The notes under the pieces: model-generated
The model's input: the letters and a program-made list of their open reading frames with translations, nothing else
Database searches by the model: none
Told to the model about the DNA's origin: nothing
From: Effrenium voratum
Taxonomy: Eukaryota; Sar; Dinophyceae; Suessiales; Symbiodiniaceae
Length of the DNA: 64,000 nt
NCBI GenBank assembly: GCA_963377175.1
Contig: CAUJNA010000518.1
Span: 144,562 to 208,561 of the forward strand
Direction: 5' to 3'
Shown: positions 9,701 through 19,233 of the stretch, one piece after another
Numbering within the stretch: the stretch's first letter is position 1
Layout of the letters: every line of letters begins with the position of its first letter
Program-made: the position numbers and the translations under genes

Positions 9701-11969
9701 TGTCCTAATCTATCAACTCACTTACAAACCAAGCATGATTCGTCCCGTAAACCCCCCAAAAAACGAAGGCTATCTGCTCCACTCAAACGAGCCAGGGAGT
9801 TCTTCAGCCCAGTCAATCTTCAGCATCCATTTGTTGGGAGGTAGGGATACATTTTCGACCACCCGCCACGAAATCCACCTCCAAGCCTTTCAAAGTACCG
9901 AGGCCTCGGGCGGAGAATCCACCCCAAAAAACAGTCCGCCACCAGCTGCCCCGCTGAAACTGGCAAACTGGCCGGGCCCCCGGCTCGATGACCCCGCTCT
10001 TGTCCTGGTCGAAGCTATCGAAGACCCGCTTGTAGCGCTCGATGTCCAGCAGGTTGATGCCCAACCTTCGGGCCACCTCACAAGAGGCGTCGCGTCGCGC
10101 GAGGGAATGAACCGGAAAAAGATGAACTGCCAGTGGACCCCAAGCCCTTGAGGCCGGGTTGGGCTTATCCCAGGCGAATCCAGAAGCCACCCCCCTAAAG
10201 GCTTTAGGGGGTCCATGCAGTGGGATTGTTCGTAGGCGCATTCCACTCCTCATTCCCTGAGAGCCGGCGTGAAATCTCCCTTCACCCAGCGCTGGTCTGT
10301 GAGAAGCAGCAGCAGGGTTCATGGGAAGCCGACATATTCATAAACCCCTGGTCGATTCTCAGAGATGGGGGGTGTCCCCTTTAGGGGTTGATCGCTTCGG
10401 AGGGCCCCACCCCCCCCCTGTTGTGGGCCCCCTGGCAGCTGATAACACACCATGTGCCACCCAAAAAGTCCAAGGCTATGTCGCTTCACCCAAAGAGGTG
10501 TTCTCAACGCCAGCCTTTCAGTGGCCGTGTCAAGGGACAAAGGCCCCAGGTTCCAAGTTCGACACTCCGCCAATCATGGACCTCCACAGACCCTTTGCCA
10601 CGAGGACTTCCCTTTTGCCAAGGCCCGGTGCAGCAAACCAAATTTGGGTGCTTCCCAAAAGAGGAGAAAAACACAAAAATCCAACGCGCGGCCTCCTTTC
10701 GCCTTCCCTCTACAATCCAACAAAGCGTTCCCAAAAAAGGAGATACGAGCCACCCATTTCTTCGGAGACCCACAACCACGCCCTCACCCCCGGAAACCTC
10801 CTGCCAAATGCCCCGGCGCGGCGAAGCGGCGAAGCCTGTGGCCCCGCTTGAGCCCCCGGGCGTCGCGGATGGACTTAGTGGACTTCCCCAAGAGCAGCTC
10901 CTGAGCTCCGAGTCCATTCTCCGAACAAGCGCCTCCCAAACACCAAGTGAGTCATAGTCAAAACCTGGCAGCAAAATGGTCTGCCCAAAGCCAAAGGGAA
11001 TTAAAAGGCGGCCGCAGCTATTTCCGGCTGGGACTACCCGGGTTTTGATTGTGGCTCAAGTTGGGTGGAGCTCCTGGCGAGTAACCGAGGAGATCCGATT
11101 CTTCCATTTTCTGCCTCCCAAAAACCCAAGTTGGGCGGGGCAAACCATGGGCGAGGAAAAGCAGCACCAGCCCCAAGTTCACATGGAGTAAGCGAGCAGA
11201 ATGATGTCCTCTGAGAAGCTGAAGGTGGCATACCAGGTCACAAACTCCTGGCCGAACGAACGGTATGCAACAGACCACATTTGGCACCAGGCCTTTAGTT
11301 GTTGTTTTCCAGTCCCTGGAAAAGCAAAACAACAAACAGAAAAACAGACTGATGGTCTACCTTTGAGGTGTCATCATCTTTTTGACGCTCGGATCAACCC
11401 GGAAGAACTTCTGTTAATTCATGTCCCCCACGACTACATGGGGTATTAGCCAGTCCGACAGAGCTTCACGCCAAGCGTCGGACATGGATTCAGTGGCTGT
11501 GATCTGTGGGAAGAGTGAAACTAGTGATGACCTTTTTGGCATTAACTAGCACCCCTCGCCTCCAACATCCAACACATGTTCATGGGTGGCTCGTCTTTTT
11601 TTGAGTTGCTAGCCCATAAAACAAAAAAAAATGAGGGCACCCCTTTTGGGATGCTTTGACAGAAAACCAACAAATTGACAGATCCATTTTTTGGAGGTGA
11701 AGCCAACTCCTCAGAGACGAGCGAGAAAAATCCGGCGTCCGCTTCCCGCTCCCCCGCTCCCCCGCTCGCACTGACCGACGGCGAGCGTGGCCAGTCGCGC
11801 CCGTCGCGCCCGCCGCGCCGGTCGCGCCAGTCGCGCCGAAGCGCCTGGAGGTCCAAGTCGTTGCTACGGGTCATGTCCGCCAGATGAAAGGCCTGCAACG
11901 CAAACCGAGAAACCGGACACCCCCCTGCCGGAGGCGCGGGGTGTTGGGCGCTGGCACTCTTCGCGGCCC
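6661..11969 (-). CDS. EF-hand calcium-binding protein gene (seven exons)
   Basis: Joining 11929-11969, 11845-11892, 10862-10900, 9985-10076, 9095-9134, 8552-8612, 7517-7568 and 6661-6745 (the first tentative) gives one continuous frame of about 140 residues. Three 12-residue EF-hand loops are seen. Loop 1 (DMTRSNDLDLQE) is completed only when the 11845 and 10862 exons are joined; loop 2 is DQDKSGVIEMPE across the 9985/9095 junction; loop 3 is DSDGNGKIDFPE across the 8552/7517 junction. That the loops close exactly at the joins supports the splice sites. All internal donors are GC and all acceptors AG. The protein ends with ...SIRKVSVKRSV and a TGA stop. Loop 1 lacks the Gly at position 6 and has Thr at 3, so it may bind calcium poorly. 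The start codon and N-terminus were not found. They may lie between 12 and 13.7 kb or beyond the retrotransposon. Role: a calcium sensor or regulator, partner unknown. Confidence 0.75.
7517..7568 (-). CDS. EF-hand gene exon with loop 3
   Basis: 52 nt, acceptor gaagctcag. Encodes GNGKIDFPEFCEFYL after the split Ser and Asp codons. The donor (CTGAC^GC) is chosen because it keeps frame with the last exon; alternatives 5-22 nt downstream exist. A MITE of family A ends 17 bp from the acceptor. Confidence 0.7.
7586..7713. mobile_element. MITE family A, copy 1
   Basis: Begins CTGTGGATGG and ends with the inverted CATCCACAG; shares internal ggtggtgcaggattt with the other copies. Lies in an intron of the EF-hand gene. 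Confidence 0.75.
7829..7924. mobile_element. Foldback element family G, copy 1
   Basis: gggtggctcgtctttttttgag at the left and an inverted ctcaaaaaagagc at the right, with aaggaaagccaaaaggaaaaccacc inside. Variants of this internal motif recur dozens of times in the window. Confidence 0.5.
8552..8612 (-). CDS. EF-hand gene exon, E-helix of loop 3
   Basis: 61 nt, acceptor gcgctag, donor GGACA^GC. Encodes VPNGHHLPVSQVKSFWNMAD and the first base of a Ser codon, which is completed by the next exon. Confidence 0.7.
9095..9134 (-). CDS. EF-hand gene exon, F-helix of loop 2
   Basis: 40 nt, acceptor cactaag, donor AAG^GC. Completes the split Glu codon of loop 2 and encodes MPEFRMMLHRLLK. Confidence 0.7.
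9985..10076 (-). CDS. EF-hand gene exon with loop 2
   Basis: 92 nt, acceptor cttgtgag, donor ATCGA^GC. Encodes VARRLGINLLDIERYKRVF followed by the loop start DQDKSGVIE, a strong EF-hand signature. Confidence 0.8.
10862..10900 (-). CDS. EF-hand gene exon closing loop 1
   Basis: 39 nt, acceptor gagctcag, donor GAC^GC; reads ELLLGKSTKSIRD, phase 0 at both ends. Confidence 0.65.
10944..11060. mobile_element. MITE family D, copy 2 (introner-like)
   Basis: Left end AAGTGAGTCATAGTCAAAACC, right end TTTTGATTGTGGCTCAAGT; flanking CAAGT repeat. Lies 44 bp from an EF-hand exon, inside an intron. Confidence 0.65.
11583..11672. mobile_element. Foldback element family G, copy 2
   Basis: Same gggtggctcgtctttttttgag left end as the 7829 copy, followed by an A-rich centre and aggg-cacccctttt. 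Confidence 0.4.
11845..11892 (-). CDS. EF-hand gene exon with first half of loop 1
   Basis: 48 nt, acceptor gcgttgcag, donor CAG^GC; reads AFHLADMTRSNDLDLQ. The glutamate at loop position 12 comes from the next exon. Confidence 0.65.
11929..11969 (-). CDS. EF-hand gene, upstream linker exon (tentative)
   Basis: A 41-nt segment preceded by a strong pyrimidine tract and acceptor (gctttttttag) and followed by a GC donor. It reads AAKSASAQHPAPP and ends in phase 0, as the next exon requires. It is low-complexity, so the call rests on the splice signals. Confidence 0.4.
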
Positions 11970-12010
11970 CTAAAAAAAGCAAGGTGCAAAAGCACGTACA
12001 TAGGTGTTCA

Positions 12011-12132
12011 TTTATCCATGTGTCCAGATGCGTCCATGTATCCATGTATCTATGTATCCTTGTATCTATGTATCCATGTCTATGTATCCATGCGTCTCTA
12101 TGTATCTAGCTATTTGGCACACACACACACAC
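12011..12132. repeat. Tandem TCCATGTA-type repeat and CA run
   Basis: Imperfect 8-mers (tccatgta, tctatgta) repeat to about 12110, followed by a short (CA)n at 12117-12132. Confidence 0.8.
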
Positions 12133-12275
12133 CTGGAATACTCAGGCTCTCGTTCAAACATTGACATGTTTGCTGCACAAATGCGTGCGAACTGCAATTT
12201 TGTAGCTTCTAACAATGATGCTCAAAACATGCACTATTTTTTAGACCTAAATGATAGCATCAGTACTTAGTGCAA

Positions 12276-12530
12276 TCCAGGATGTGCTAGCACATGCTAG
12301 CATGTCCTGGATTGAAGATTGAAGATTGAAGATTCTCTCGCAACTCTCTCTGGGATTATTCAATCTTCAATCTTCAATCCTCAATCCAGGATGTTCTGGC
12401 ACGTGCTAGCACATATCAGTTTCACCTAATCATGGATTTGAAGATTTGCAGAAAAGTGGTCTGAGAATCTTCATCTTCAATCTTAAATCCAGGATGTGCT
12501 AGCACGTGTGCTAGCACGTGCTAGCACATC
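12276..12530. repeat. Nested palindromic cluster
   Basis: Several copies of the palindrome GTGCTAGCAC surround a hairpin whose arms are runs of gattgaa/ttcaatc (12305-12330 against 12359-12391). The phrase aatccaggatgtgctagcac appears three times in direct orientation and once inverted. Confidence 0.8.
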
Positions 12531-13713
12531 TTGGACTGCCCCAAGTACATCTTTGAAGAGCATTTTGCCAATAAGGGAAACATGTGTCCGAAAACTTTAC
12601 AGCTTTTTTAGGACTTGAGGGCTGGACGACTCTCAGAAAACGAAACCTGGAGATCTTCAATCTTGAATGCAGGTGGGACAACATTAAGGAGTCTAGAAAG
12701 ACTGCCAGGATCGAGGATGCTCTAAAACGATGCCTGTTGAACTTTGAATCGCTGGGCTTCGATCCAGGGTAACATGATCTGAGCGAAGGCTGAACACAAA
12801 GTTGTCCCGCATGTATGAAGATTTATGTTTGAACACATGTTTCTGCTATTGGTTTGGCTCAGTTCTTGCTTGGTTTAAACCGCATGGAAATAAACAAGGA
12901 CAATAACCCTTATTGAATGTCTCTTCATTCCAGTTTTTATTGGCCAGGACAATAGCTGTGTTCTCCAATTGACTTTTGAAATGCACAAGAAACTGCAACC
13001 GGTTAAAGTTGAATTTCGCTTGAACTCGGAATCATGTTAACTGTCATAGTATTCCTATACTTGAAAATCAATACTTGTTCTTGACAGGGGTTGAGTCGTA
13101 TTAGACATGTAACGCACAACTGAGATAGCTGCTTTGCAAGATTATTTTAAAAACACTTTGTTGGAATGTACACGGAATTATGTACAAAAAAAACTAACAT
13201 GTACATGCAACTGCGCAAGGACATGAAGCAATTTTATGCTTGATTTGGATGTCAGTTGCAAGGAGGATTGAGTTCCTTTCCCCCAAGTGGATGGTTTGCC
13301 GGGTTTCCTTATAAAACAGAAATGATCAAACCAAAAAGCGGTTACAGGCACGCTGAAGCTGGCAAAGCATGCTTCGCGTACTACTCTTGTGCTGAAAGTT
13401 GTGCTTTTTGAGCCGGGGCTGCCAAAGTGCACTTCGCAGATTCCAGCGTGACTTTAAGTGCACTTCGCGTTCGAGCTGTTTAACTAGGAGCTCCTTTTGA
13501 AGGCTGAGCTTAACTTCTGCTTGGTTTGACTTTGCATGGAGTTGCACGTCCTGTCAGCTCAGTGCAGAGTCCCCACAGTCTGACCAAAAACTCGAGCTCT
13601 GCACGAAAACCTGAGTATTTCAAGACAGGGGGAAGCATATATCTATGTAACTATATATATCTCTCGCCGTATAACTCATAACTGCTGAGCTGGTTTGGTA
13701 TATGGCATGTATT
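12531..13713. other. Non-coding stretch left of the retrotransposon
   Basis: A/T-richer than its surroundings. No exon with convincing borders. The missing 5' exons of the EF-hand gene could lie here. Confidence 0.4.
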
Positions 13714-13718
13714 CGGGT
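13714..13718. repeat. Target-site duplication CGGGT (left)
   Basis: Identical to 31793-31797 immediately outside the other LTR. Confidence 0.9.
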
Positions 13719-14068
13719 TGTCAAGAGACGGCAAGGTGACGTCCCGTAGGACGCTATGCACCGAACCCTCCAGCTGTAATACCAACCACGTGGAAAGGTG
13801 TATACGGACGATGCCGTTATAGCCGAACCCGTGTAAACGTTGTAAGGGGAAAGGGATGATAGTTACAACAGTGGTCCTGACAAATGCAGCGCAAGCGAAG
13901 TGTTTTCCGCTCTCAATGCCGATCACGTATGAATGCAGCTACACATCAGATCTTGAACCTCAATTGCGTCTTGAGCCAAATGGCGATCAATGGAACCTGG
14001 AAAGCAACACCAACACAGACCTCAGAACAGCTTCCCAATTTAGGCACGGGGCCTAGAGGGTTTTAACA
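13719..14068 (-). repeat. 3' LTR of the retrotransposon
   Basis: 350 bp; plus-strand ends TGTCAAGAG...TTTTAACA. Differs from 31443-31792 at two positions (gtcccgtagg/gtcccgtggg and caattgcgtc/caattgtgtc). Confidence 0.95.
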
Positions 14069-14079
14069 TCCCCCATTTG
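14069..14079 (-). promoter_or_regulatory. Polypurine tract
   Basis: Directly inside the 3' LTR the minus strand reads AAATGGGGGA, the expected position and composition for priming second-strand DNA synthesis. Confidence 0.7.
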
Positions 14080-14700
14080 GGTCGCATTGTTCATCATGCG
14101 GTCCAAACACCACAAAACGTTCCACTGGCCACGGCTTCAGCTACAAAATCGTGTCGTGCATTCTTTTACTTGCTATCGCTACACCGTTCATTCGTTGTGA
14201 AACATGCCGGGTTCGATTGTAGAAAAGTGAAACATTCATCCACCAATCGAAGCGCACTCCCATATGCAGGTGTATACAATACACAATCGTCACGTCATTT
14301 GACCACCAGTGAACATCCCAGCTGCCGCATTTGCGCATCGCGCAGCTGTCATCCATAGAAAATGGGATGGCCATAAGAGTCCACCAGAGGCGCCTGCTCG
14401 TAAGCAATCTGCATGTCTCCGGCAAAGAAACATCGGTGAGCAATCAATGCAAATCATAGCCAATCCAGATACCATGGTCAATGTATAAATAATGAAAAGG
14501 AAATCATCCATTAGGTAATAGTCCCATCCATGAATATCCAGAATGTCATAGTCGTCGGAATATGTAACCATGTACACATCCATTCAACTTGGATACATGA
14601 AATCATATCATGATGCAAAGTCGTTCCATCGCAATGGTGTTGATGAGACGCAAGCAACAGATGGGGACTAACCCACATCGTGCCGCAATCAGCATCTTCA
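14080..14700 (-). other. 3' untranslated region of the retrotransposon
   Basis: About 620 bp between the ORF4 stop (TAG, 14701-14703) and the polypurine tract. No reading frame supported. It contains one copy of the recurrent GGGTTAGTCCC motif (minus strand, about 14664-14674). Confidence 0.6.
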
Positions 14701-17700
14701 CTACGCATACCTGTCCCCAATGGACAGTCTGTGAGTGCGTCGACGGAACTCCTCGTCCAAGTTCTTCTGGGCTTCTCGTGCCCGGACACACTTCTTGCTG
14801 TAATCCTCTGGTAGCCAGTGCCCTTTCCGAAGGCACCAATCCAGCAGAGGTGTGTCACACTTGTTCGGGTCGACGGCCGAGATGATGGCGCTCACGTTGA
14901 CCGCGTAACCATATTTGCCAAGGTTCAGGCCATCCCTCACGAATGATATATACTTACAGTTGAAAGCCAGTGCAAAGCATCTGAAAATAATATCACCTAC
15001 CGGGTGCACTCGGTCCTTGACCAGGAGCTTCATTTCGTCCTTGGTGACATCGAGGATTCTCGCTGCAATCCACAGCTTGTAGAATGTGTATAGTCCCTCG
15101 CATTTGCACACCATCATACGAATATATTCGTCACGCTCCTCAACCGATCGGAAGGCTCTTGTCCGAACATTCTCCGATTGAGAAATCTTCGTTATTGTTG
15201 ATGGCAAAAGTATACCTTCCTGATCATGCTCAGTCATGTTGGGGTATCTCTTGAAGTCATTGTGGTAAGGGCAGCCCGGTCTCCCCTCGAGTTGGGCATT
15301 CATCGTTCTCTCCTCACCACCCTCGAACATCCCCCACATCTTGGACATCTGGAGTGCGATAAACCCTGCCATGTACTGAGCCTCACGCGGCTCGTCAAGG
15401 CAGATCGCCATCCGCTGGGAATTTATGATATCCCGTGACGTCAGATCAGTGTCGCGGTAATACCAACCGCTGTCATCCTCTTCTGACGCATATCCGGATG
15501 TATATCCTTGCGTGTCCATGTCGTCTTCTTCTCCTGGAACTTCCTCCGCTTCGTCATCATCCTCCTGTGCCGCCGCATCGTGGTTGGCTTCTTCCTGTGC
15601 GCGCTTGGCATCTCCCGAGACGTTGGGGTTTTGATTGTCCTCCTCGTCGTCGGAGTTGACGTGGATGTAGTACCTCCCGGTGGAGATCAGTTGCGCCTCG
15701 CATTCCAGGCATAAGCAGAAGCAGGTGGGGATCGCGGTCGCACATGATGGACATATCCGGCATCTCAGTCCTTCCCATGTCTCATCATTCAGGATGACGA
15801 CTTTGCTGATTTCGTCCCTGACCTCGTTGACCTGCGCGTTGAACTCCTCCATCTTGCTGTTCCGATAGAGTTCGCACGCACGATCAACCATGTCCCTGAT
15901 GTAGTGCAGATTATCGGCACCTGTCTCGGTCTCGGGCATCCTCTCGCTGATCTTTGTGACGTTCTGGAGGAACATCGCAGCCGACTCTTGGGATGAGTTG
16001 ACGAAGCCAGGGCAGATCTCGTTCTCCACACACTTCGAGTACGCTCTCTTGACATCAACGTACTCCAGGCGTTTCCCTCCGTTGCTTTTGCCAATCCAAA
16101 TGGACTTGACCTCATAGAACGGGACCACGTCAAAGACCATGAAAGTCCCATTTGCCGCGACTCCAGCTCCATACCGCGCGAGGGTTGCACTGGGAATGTA
16201 GATGATCGCAATCGGGTCCCCCTTCCTTACGTTCCGCAGCGTCACCTTCGTTGCCACGTTCATCTCATCCCATGGAGCGAACGCTCCGAAGTGCAGTGCT
16301 AGCCTGTTACCGCCATCGATTCCGCCGGGGACTAACCCACAGCGTACGATGCTTGGCAGATTTTCCACATACGTCACATGGAATGCTCCTCCGAGAGAAT
16401 CACCCATCCTTGCGGAATACCTATTTGCCAGTGCGGATGAGCTCATGAATCCAAAATCACTGTGACCAGTTGTGACTCGGATGCACCAAGGTCTGTACCA
16501 TCCATCGCATCTGTTGAACATCCTGTCGATGTCGTCCCGATCCATGCCAGCTTTGGTCATTTCCTCCCTGGCCGCCCTGGTGTCGTTCGGGTTCATGATG
16601 CTTGGAAACCTTGCTGCCAGGACCTGAAATCTCGATTTCTTGCTTCCAGATTCCTGCCACTTGATCACCTCCATGATGCCCATGTATCGCTTCGCTCTCG
16701 AGGTGCCTGGTGGGAATATGTCGTTGTTCCGGTCGTCAATGACTGCATCAATGTCGACCCATCCACCTTCGTCGCACCTGAAAGCACTTCCTCGGCAGCT
16801 GCCGATCTTGTGTCGAAGGACTCTGCATAGGTCGTGAGATAGCTGGTTTGCTTGGTCTTTCGTAGCAAATACCGAGCGATCATCGCCAATCCTGCATAGT
16901 GGAGCACCGTCAAAAGGAGCAACGCAGAAATTGACACTCTTGCCAAGCTGCATCACGTCCACCTGCTCAAGGATGGCACCTTTGGGAAAGTATTTGGGGT
17001 CAACGATGGACGCATACGCCCATGGCAAGTGCACATCACTCACGTCGCCATACTTCGGGATGTAGCACGGGATGGTGTCGCATCCCATCTCAAGCGTCTT
17101 CTTGAATGTCCTGTTGTCCCCGCACGGGTTGTAGGTGAGGTCCACGCCACCGCATTGTAGCTCTCCTCCCTCAGCCGTGTCAGCCATCTCCACCAAGTTG
17201 ATGGTATAGCTATACATCTCAATTGTTTCTTTCCCTGCTTGTCCTCCTCTCTTTCTCTCTTTGGACGTTGATGAGGGCGGTTCCTCCGTATCCCCCATAT
17301 CTTCATCCGATGACACGGGATCACTGCTGAGTAGCTTACGGAGCATCTTCATCGCTTTCTCGTTGCCAGCAGCCTCCTCAATGTCTTTGCAGTCGCCGTC
17401 GTGGGCCAGGTTCGCGCACTTCTTGCAGATTCCCATTTCTCCCATGCACTTCTCCATTGACTCCAGGAATCCTAGTGCCGCTCTCCGCCCGTCGATCACT
17501 CGCTGCTTCTTTTCTTCCTTCTCAGCGTTGGGCTGAGAGCTTCGGCTCGGGTCTGGTGCTTGACCAAGACCGTCACCTTCGCCCTCCGTTGCCTTTCTCT
17601 TGGACCCTTGGGCAGCAGGCTCGGTTATCAGGGATCGCGGGTGTCTGGGCTTAGCCTTGTTCATGATGTCCAGCACTTCTTTCGTGGGCGCCCCGAGTTG

Positions 17701-19206
17701 TGCGGAAGGTTTGTTCCGCTTTCGGTTCTGGCCCGTCGTGTGGGTCACGTTCCCGGCGAGGTGTCGTACGATTGACTGCTCGAACTCCCTCTTGATCTTC
17801 CACACATCCTTCCACAGTGGCAGTTCGTGCTGAAAGTACGACATCACCTCAAAGAACCCCAATACCATCTCGACGACGTCTCCCAAGGATTCCTCGTTTG
17901 AGGTTTGTCCCAGGAGTTCATACATCGTCCCTTGGTCGAGCACGCTCTTGATCCAGGAGGAATAGGCCACGTTGCCGAGATCCTTGTCTATCATGAAGAT
18001 GGACATTCTCTCCTCGACTCCCTCGGAATTCTTGCACACGATCACATCCCGGGATGCACACAATTGCTTCCCGTGACCGTTGTTGTAGAACTGTGCTGCT
18101 TGATCCACTGTCATGCTCACGAAGCCCACGTGGGAGAGCTCCTTCTTCAGCTTAGAATACGCGAGCTCCCGTATAATCGTGATCATGGCCTGGATGTTGT
18201 TGACGTCCACCATGAGGTTTTGAAGGTCAGGGATTGCAACCACGCATTCCGCGAAGAGGCGCGTGTACAGCTTCTTCCCTTCGATAGACCTCGCAATACC
18301 GTTCGTGTCCGCATTCCAGTTCGCGCAACAGTTCACGCAAGAAGTGGGATTGAACTTCGAGTTTGGTCCGAGCACCTTCGACTTGCTCACCTGCATCTCT
18401 CTAGTGCAAAGTTCACAGATGAACTTGCTGAGCTCCGTGACCAAATACCATCGAAGACGTTGATCACCGACATCGGCTTTCCCAAACGCATCCTGTTCGC
18501 CGTGCCCTTCATCTTGCTGTTCTTGTTTTCTCTTTGACTGCGCAGTGAAGGTCGGCTTGTACTCAAACTTCACCTTCGACTCCTCCATATTCTTCGGGAT
18601 GTTGAATCGAAGGTCGGGCTCGTTAATGCACGTCTCCTCCAGCTCACGCACAAACGCGTTGCTTGGTGCGACCACATCGATGGATTTCTCCACCAGCAAT
18701 CGTTTCAGGAGGAAATGTTGCAGGTTCGAGCTCCCAGGGATCTTGTAGTTCTTTCCTGTGAGCGCATGGACCACGCGCCACAGGCGATCGTTCTCAGTCA
18801 CCAGCGCGCCTGCCGCCTTGCAGATCTCGCTGACCTTGTTGGCGATCGTCCCCAAGTCCCCTCTCCCTCCATGGAAAGCAACATCACGATTCACGCACAC
18901 CACGACTAGGCCCTTGCACGTGTTGACGATGTCAGATACCGCCTTTTGCAGGGAGTCGATGATGGGATTGGCGGTCACCTGCCACCCACATCCTCTCATG
19001 CACACCCAATCATAGAGCGACATCCAAATGTGCACCGACACGGGTGAGTCATCCATGTCTCGCCTCCGTCGTTCGATGATGAGCTTATCCAGTTTCTGCA
19101 ATCTGGAGATAATACTCAATGTGTCATTGGGCGAGGAGACTTGCTCACTCGACCCGTAGTATGACCTCTCTTCGATATTTGTCCATCCCTGTTCGTTGAC
19201 CATCAT
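14701..19206 (-). CDS. ORF4: Tpt1/KptA-like domain protein with Cys clusters
   Basis: 1501 codons from ATG (19204-19206) to TAG; the frame is continuous with ORF3 upstream except for one UGA. Around residues 900-1040 the sequence follows the Tpt1/KptA RNA 2'-phosphotransferase pattern in order: IRVTTGHSD, then HVTYVENLPSIVRCGLVPGG (His near 943), then NRLALHF, then a strand-rich part with YGAGVAANGTFMVFDVVPFY. In the family these parts build the NAD+-using fold that removes a 2'-phosphate from RNA. Cysteine clusters flank it: CELC...CVNCC near 263-297, CKKC near 590 and CRICPSC...CFCLCLEC near 1147, which look zinc-binding. A strongly acidic stretch follows (about 1190-1260). The first 880 and last 230 residues match nothing I recognise. 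Whether all catalytic Arg/His residues are retained needs an alignment. Confidence 0.85.
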   Translation of the reverse strand: MMVNEQGWTNIEERSYYGSSEQVSSPNDTLSIISRLQKLDKLIIERRRRDMDDSPVSVHIWMSLYDWVCMRGCGWQVTANPIIDSLQKAVSDIVNTCKGLVVVCVNRDVAFHGGRGDLGTIANKVSEICKAAGALVTENDRLWRVVHALTGKNYKIPGSSNLQHFLLKRLLVEKSIDVVAPSNAFVRELEETCINEPDLRFNIPKNMEESKVKFEYKPTFTAQSKRKQEQQDEGHGEQDAFGKADVGDQRLRWYLVTELSKFICELCTREMQVSKSKVLGPNSKFNPTSCVNCCANWNADTNGIARSIEGKKLYTRLFAECVVAIPDLQNLMVDVNNIQAMITIIRELAYSKLKKELSHVGFVSMTVDQAAQFYNNGHGKQLCASRDVIVCKNSEGVEERMSIFMIDKDLGNVAYSSWIKSVLDQGTMYELLGQTSNEESLGDVVEMVLGFFEVMSYFQHELPLWKDVWKIKREFEQSIVRHLAGNVTHTTGQNRKRNKPSAQLGAPTKEVLDIMNKAKPRHPRSLITEPAAQGSKRKATEGEGDGLGQAPDPSRSSQPNAEKEEKKQRVIDGRRAALGFLESMEKCMGEMGICKKCANLAHDGDCKDIEEAAGNEKAMKMLRKLLSSDPVSSDEDMGDTEEPPSSTSKERKRGGQAGKETIEMYSYTINLVEMADTAEGGELQCGGVDLTYNPCGDNRTFKKTLEMGCDTIPCYIPKYGDVSDVHLPWAYASIVDPKYFPKGAILEQVDVMQLGKSVNFCVAPFDGAPLCRIGDDRSVFATKDQANQLSHDLCRVLRHKIGSCRGSAFRCDEGGWVDIDAVIDDRNNDIFPPGTSRAKRYMGIMEVIKWQESGSKKSRFQVLAARFPSIMNPNDTRAAREEMTKAGMDRDDIDRMFNRCDGWYRPWCIRVTTGHSDFGFMSSSALANRYSARMGDSLGGAFHVTYVENLPSIVRCGLVPGGIDGGNRLALHFGAFAPWDEMNVATKVTLRNVRKGDPIAIIYIPSATLARYGAGVAANGTFMVFDVVPFYEVKSIWIGKSNGGKRLEYVDVKRAYSKCVENEICPGFVNSSQESAAMFLQNVTKISERMPETETGADNLHYIRDMVDRACELYRNSKMEEFNAQVNEVRDEISKVVILNDETWEGLRCRICPSCATAIPTCFCLCLECEAQLISTGRYYIHVNSDDEEDNQNPNVSGDAKRAQEEANHDAAAQEDDDEAEEVPGEEDDMDTQGYTSGYASEEDDSGWYYRDTDLTSRDIINSQRMAICLDEPREAQYMAGFIALQMSKMWGMFEGGEERTMNAQLEGRPGCPYHNDFKRYPNMTEHDQEGILLPSTITKISQSENVRTRAFRSVEERDEYIRMMVCKCEGLYTFYKLWIAARILDVTKDEMKLLVKDRVHPVGDIIFRCFALAFNCKYISFVRDGLNLGKYGYAVNVSAIISAVDPNKCDTPLLDWCLRKGHWLPEDYSKKCVRAREAQKNLDEEFRRRTHRLSIGDRYA

Positions 19207-19230
19207 CTGGAAGGTCTTCGTGCTCCCTTT

Positions 19231-19233
19231 TCA
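19231..19233 (-). promoter_or_regulatory. In-frame UGA between ORF3 and ORF4 (possible read-through)
   Basis: ORF3 ends ...LRAVN-UGA and the same frame continues KGSTKTFQ into the ORF4 methionines without another stop. Mutation, read-through or reinitiation at the ATG pair 27 nt on are all possible. Confidence 0.5.

Noticed and set aside
10319..10974. Long minus- and plus-strand frames around 10.3-10.97 kb
   Set aside because: They run through a D element and intron sequence; only the 39-nt piece at 10862-10900 has splice borders and fits the EF-hand loop.
12144..12176. Exon reading MSMFEREPEYS upstream of the EF-hand gene
   Set aside because: It has an AG acceptor and GT donor, but its phase does not fit the next exon and the donor lies in a (GT)n repeat.
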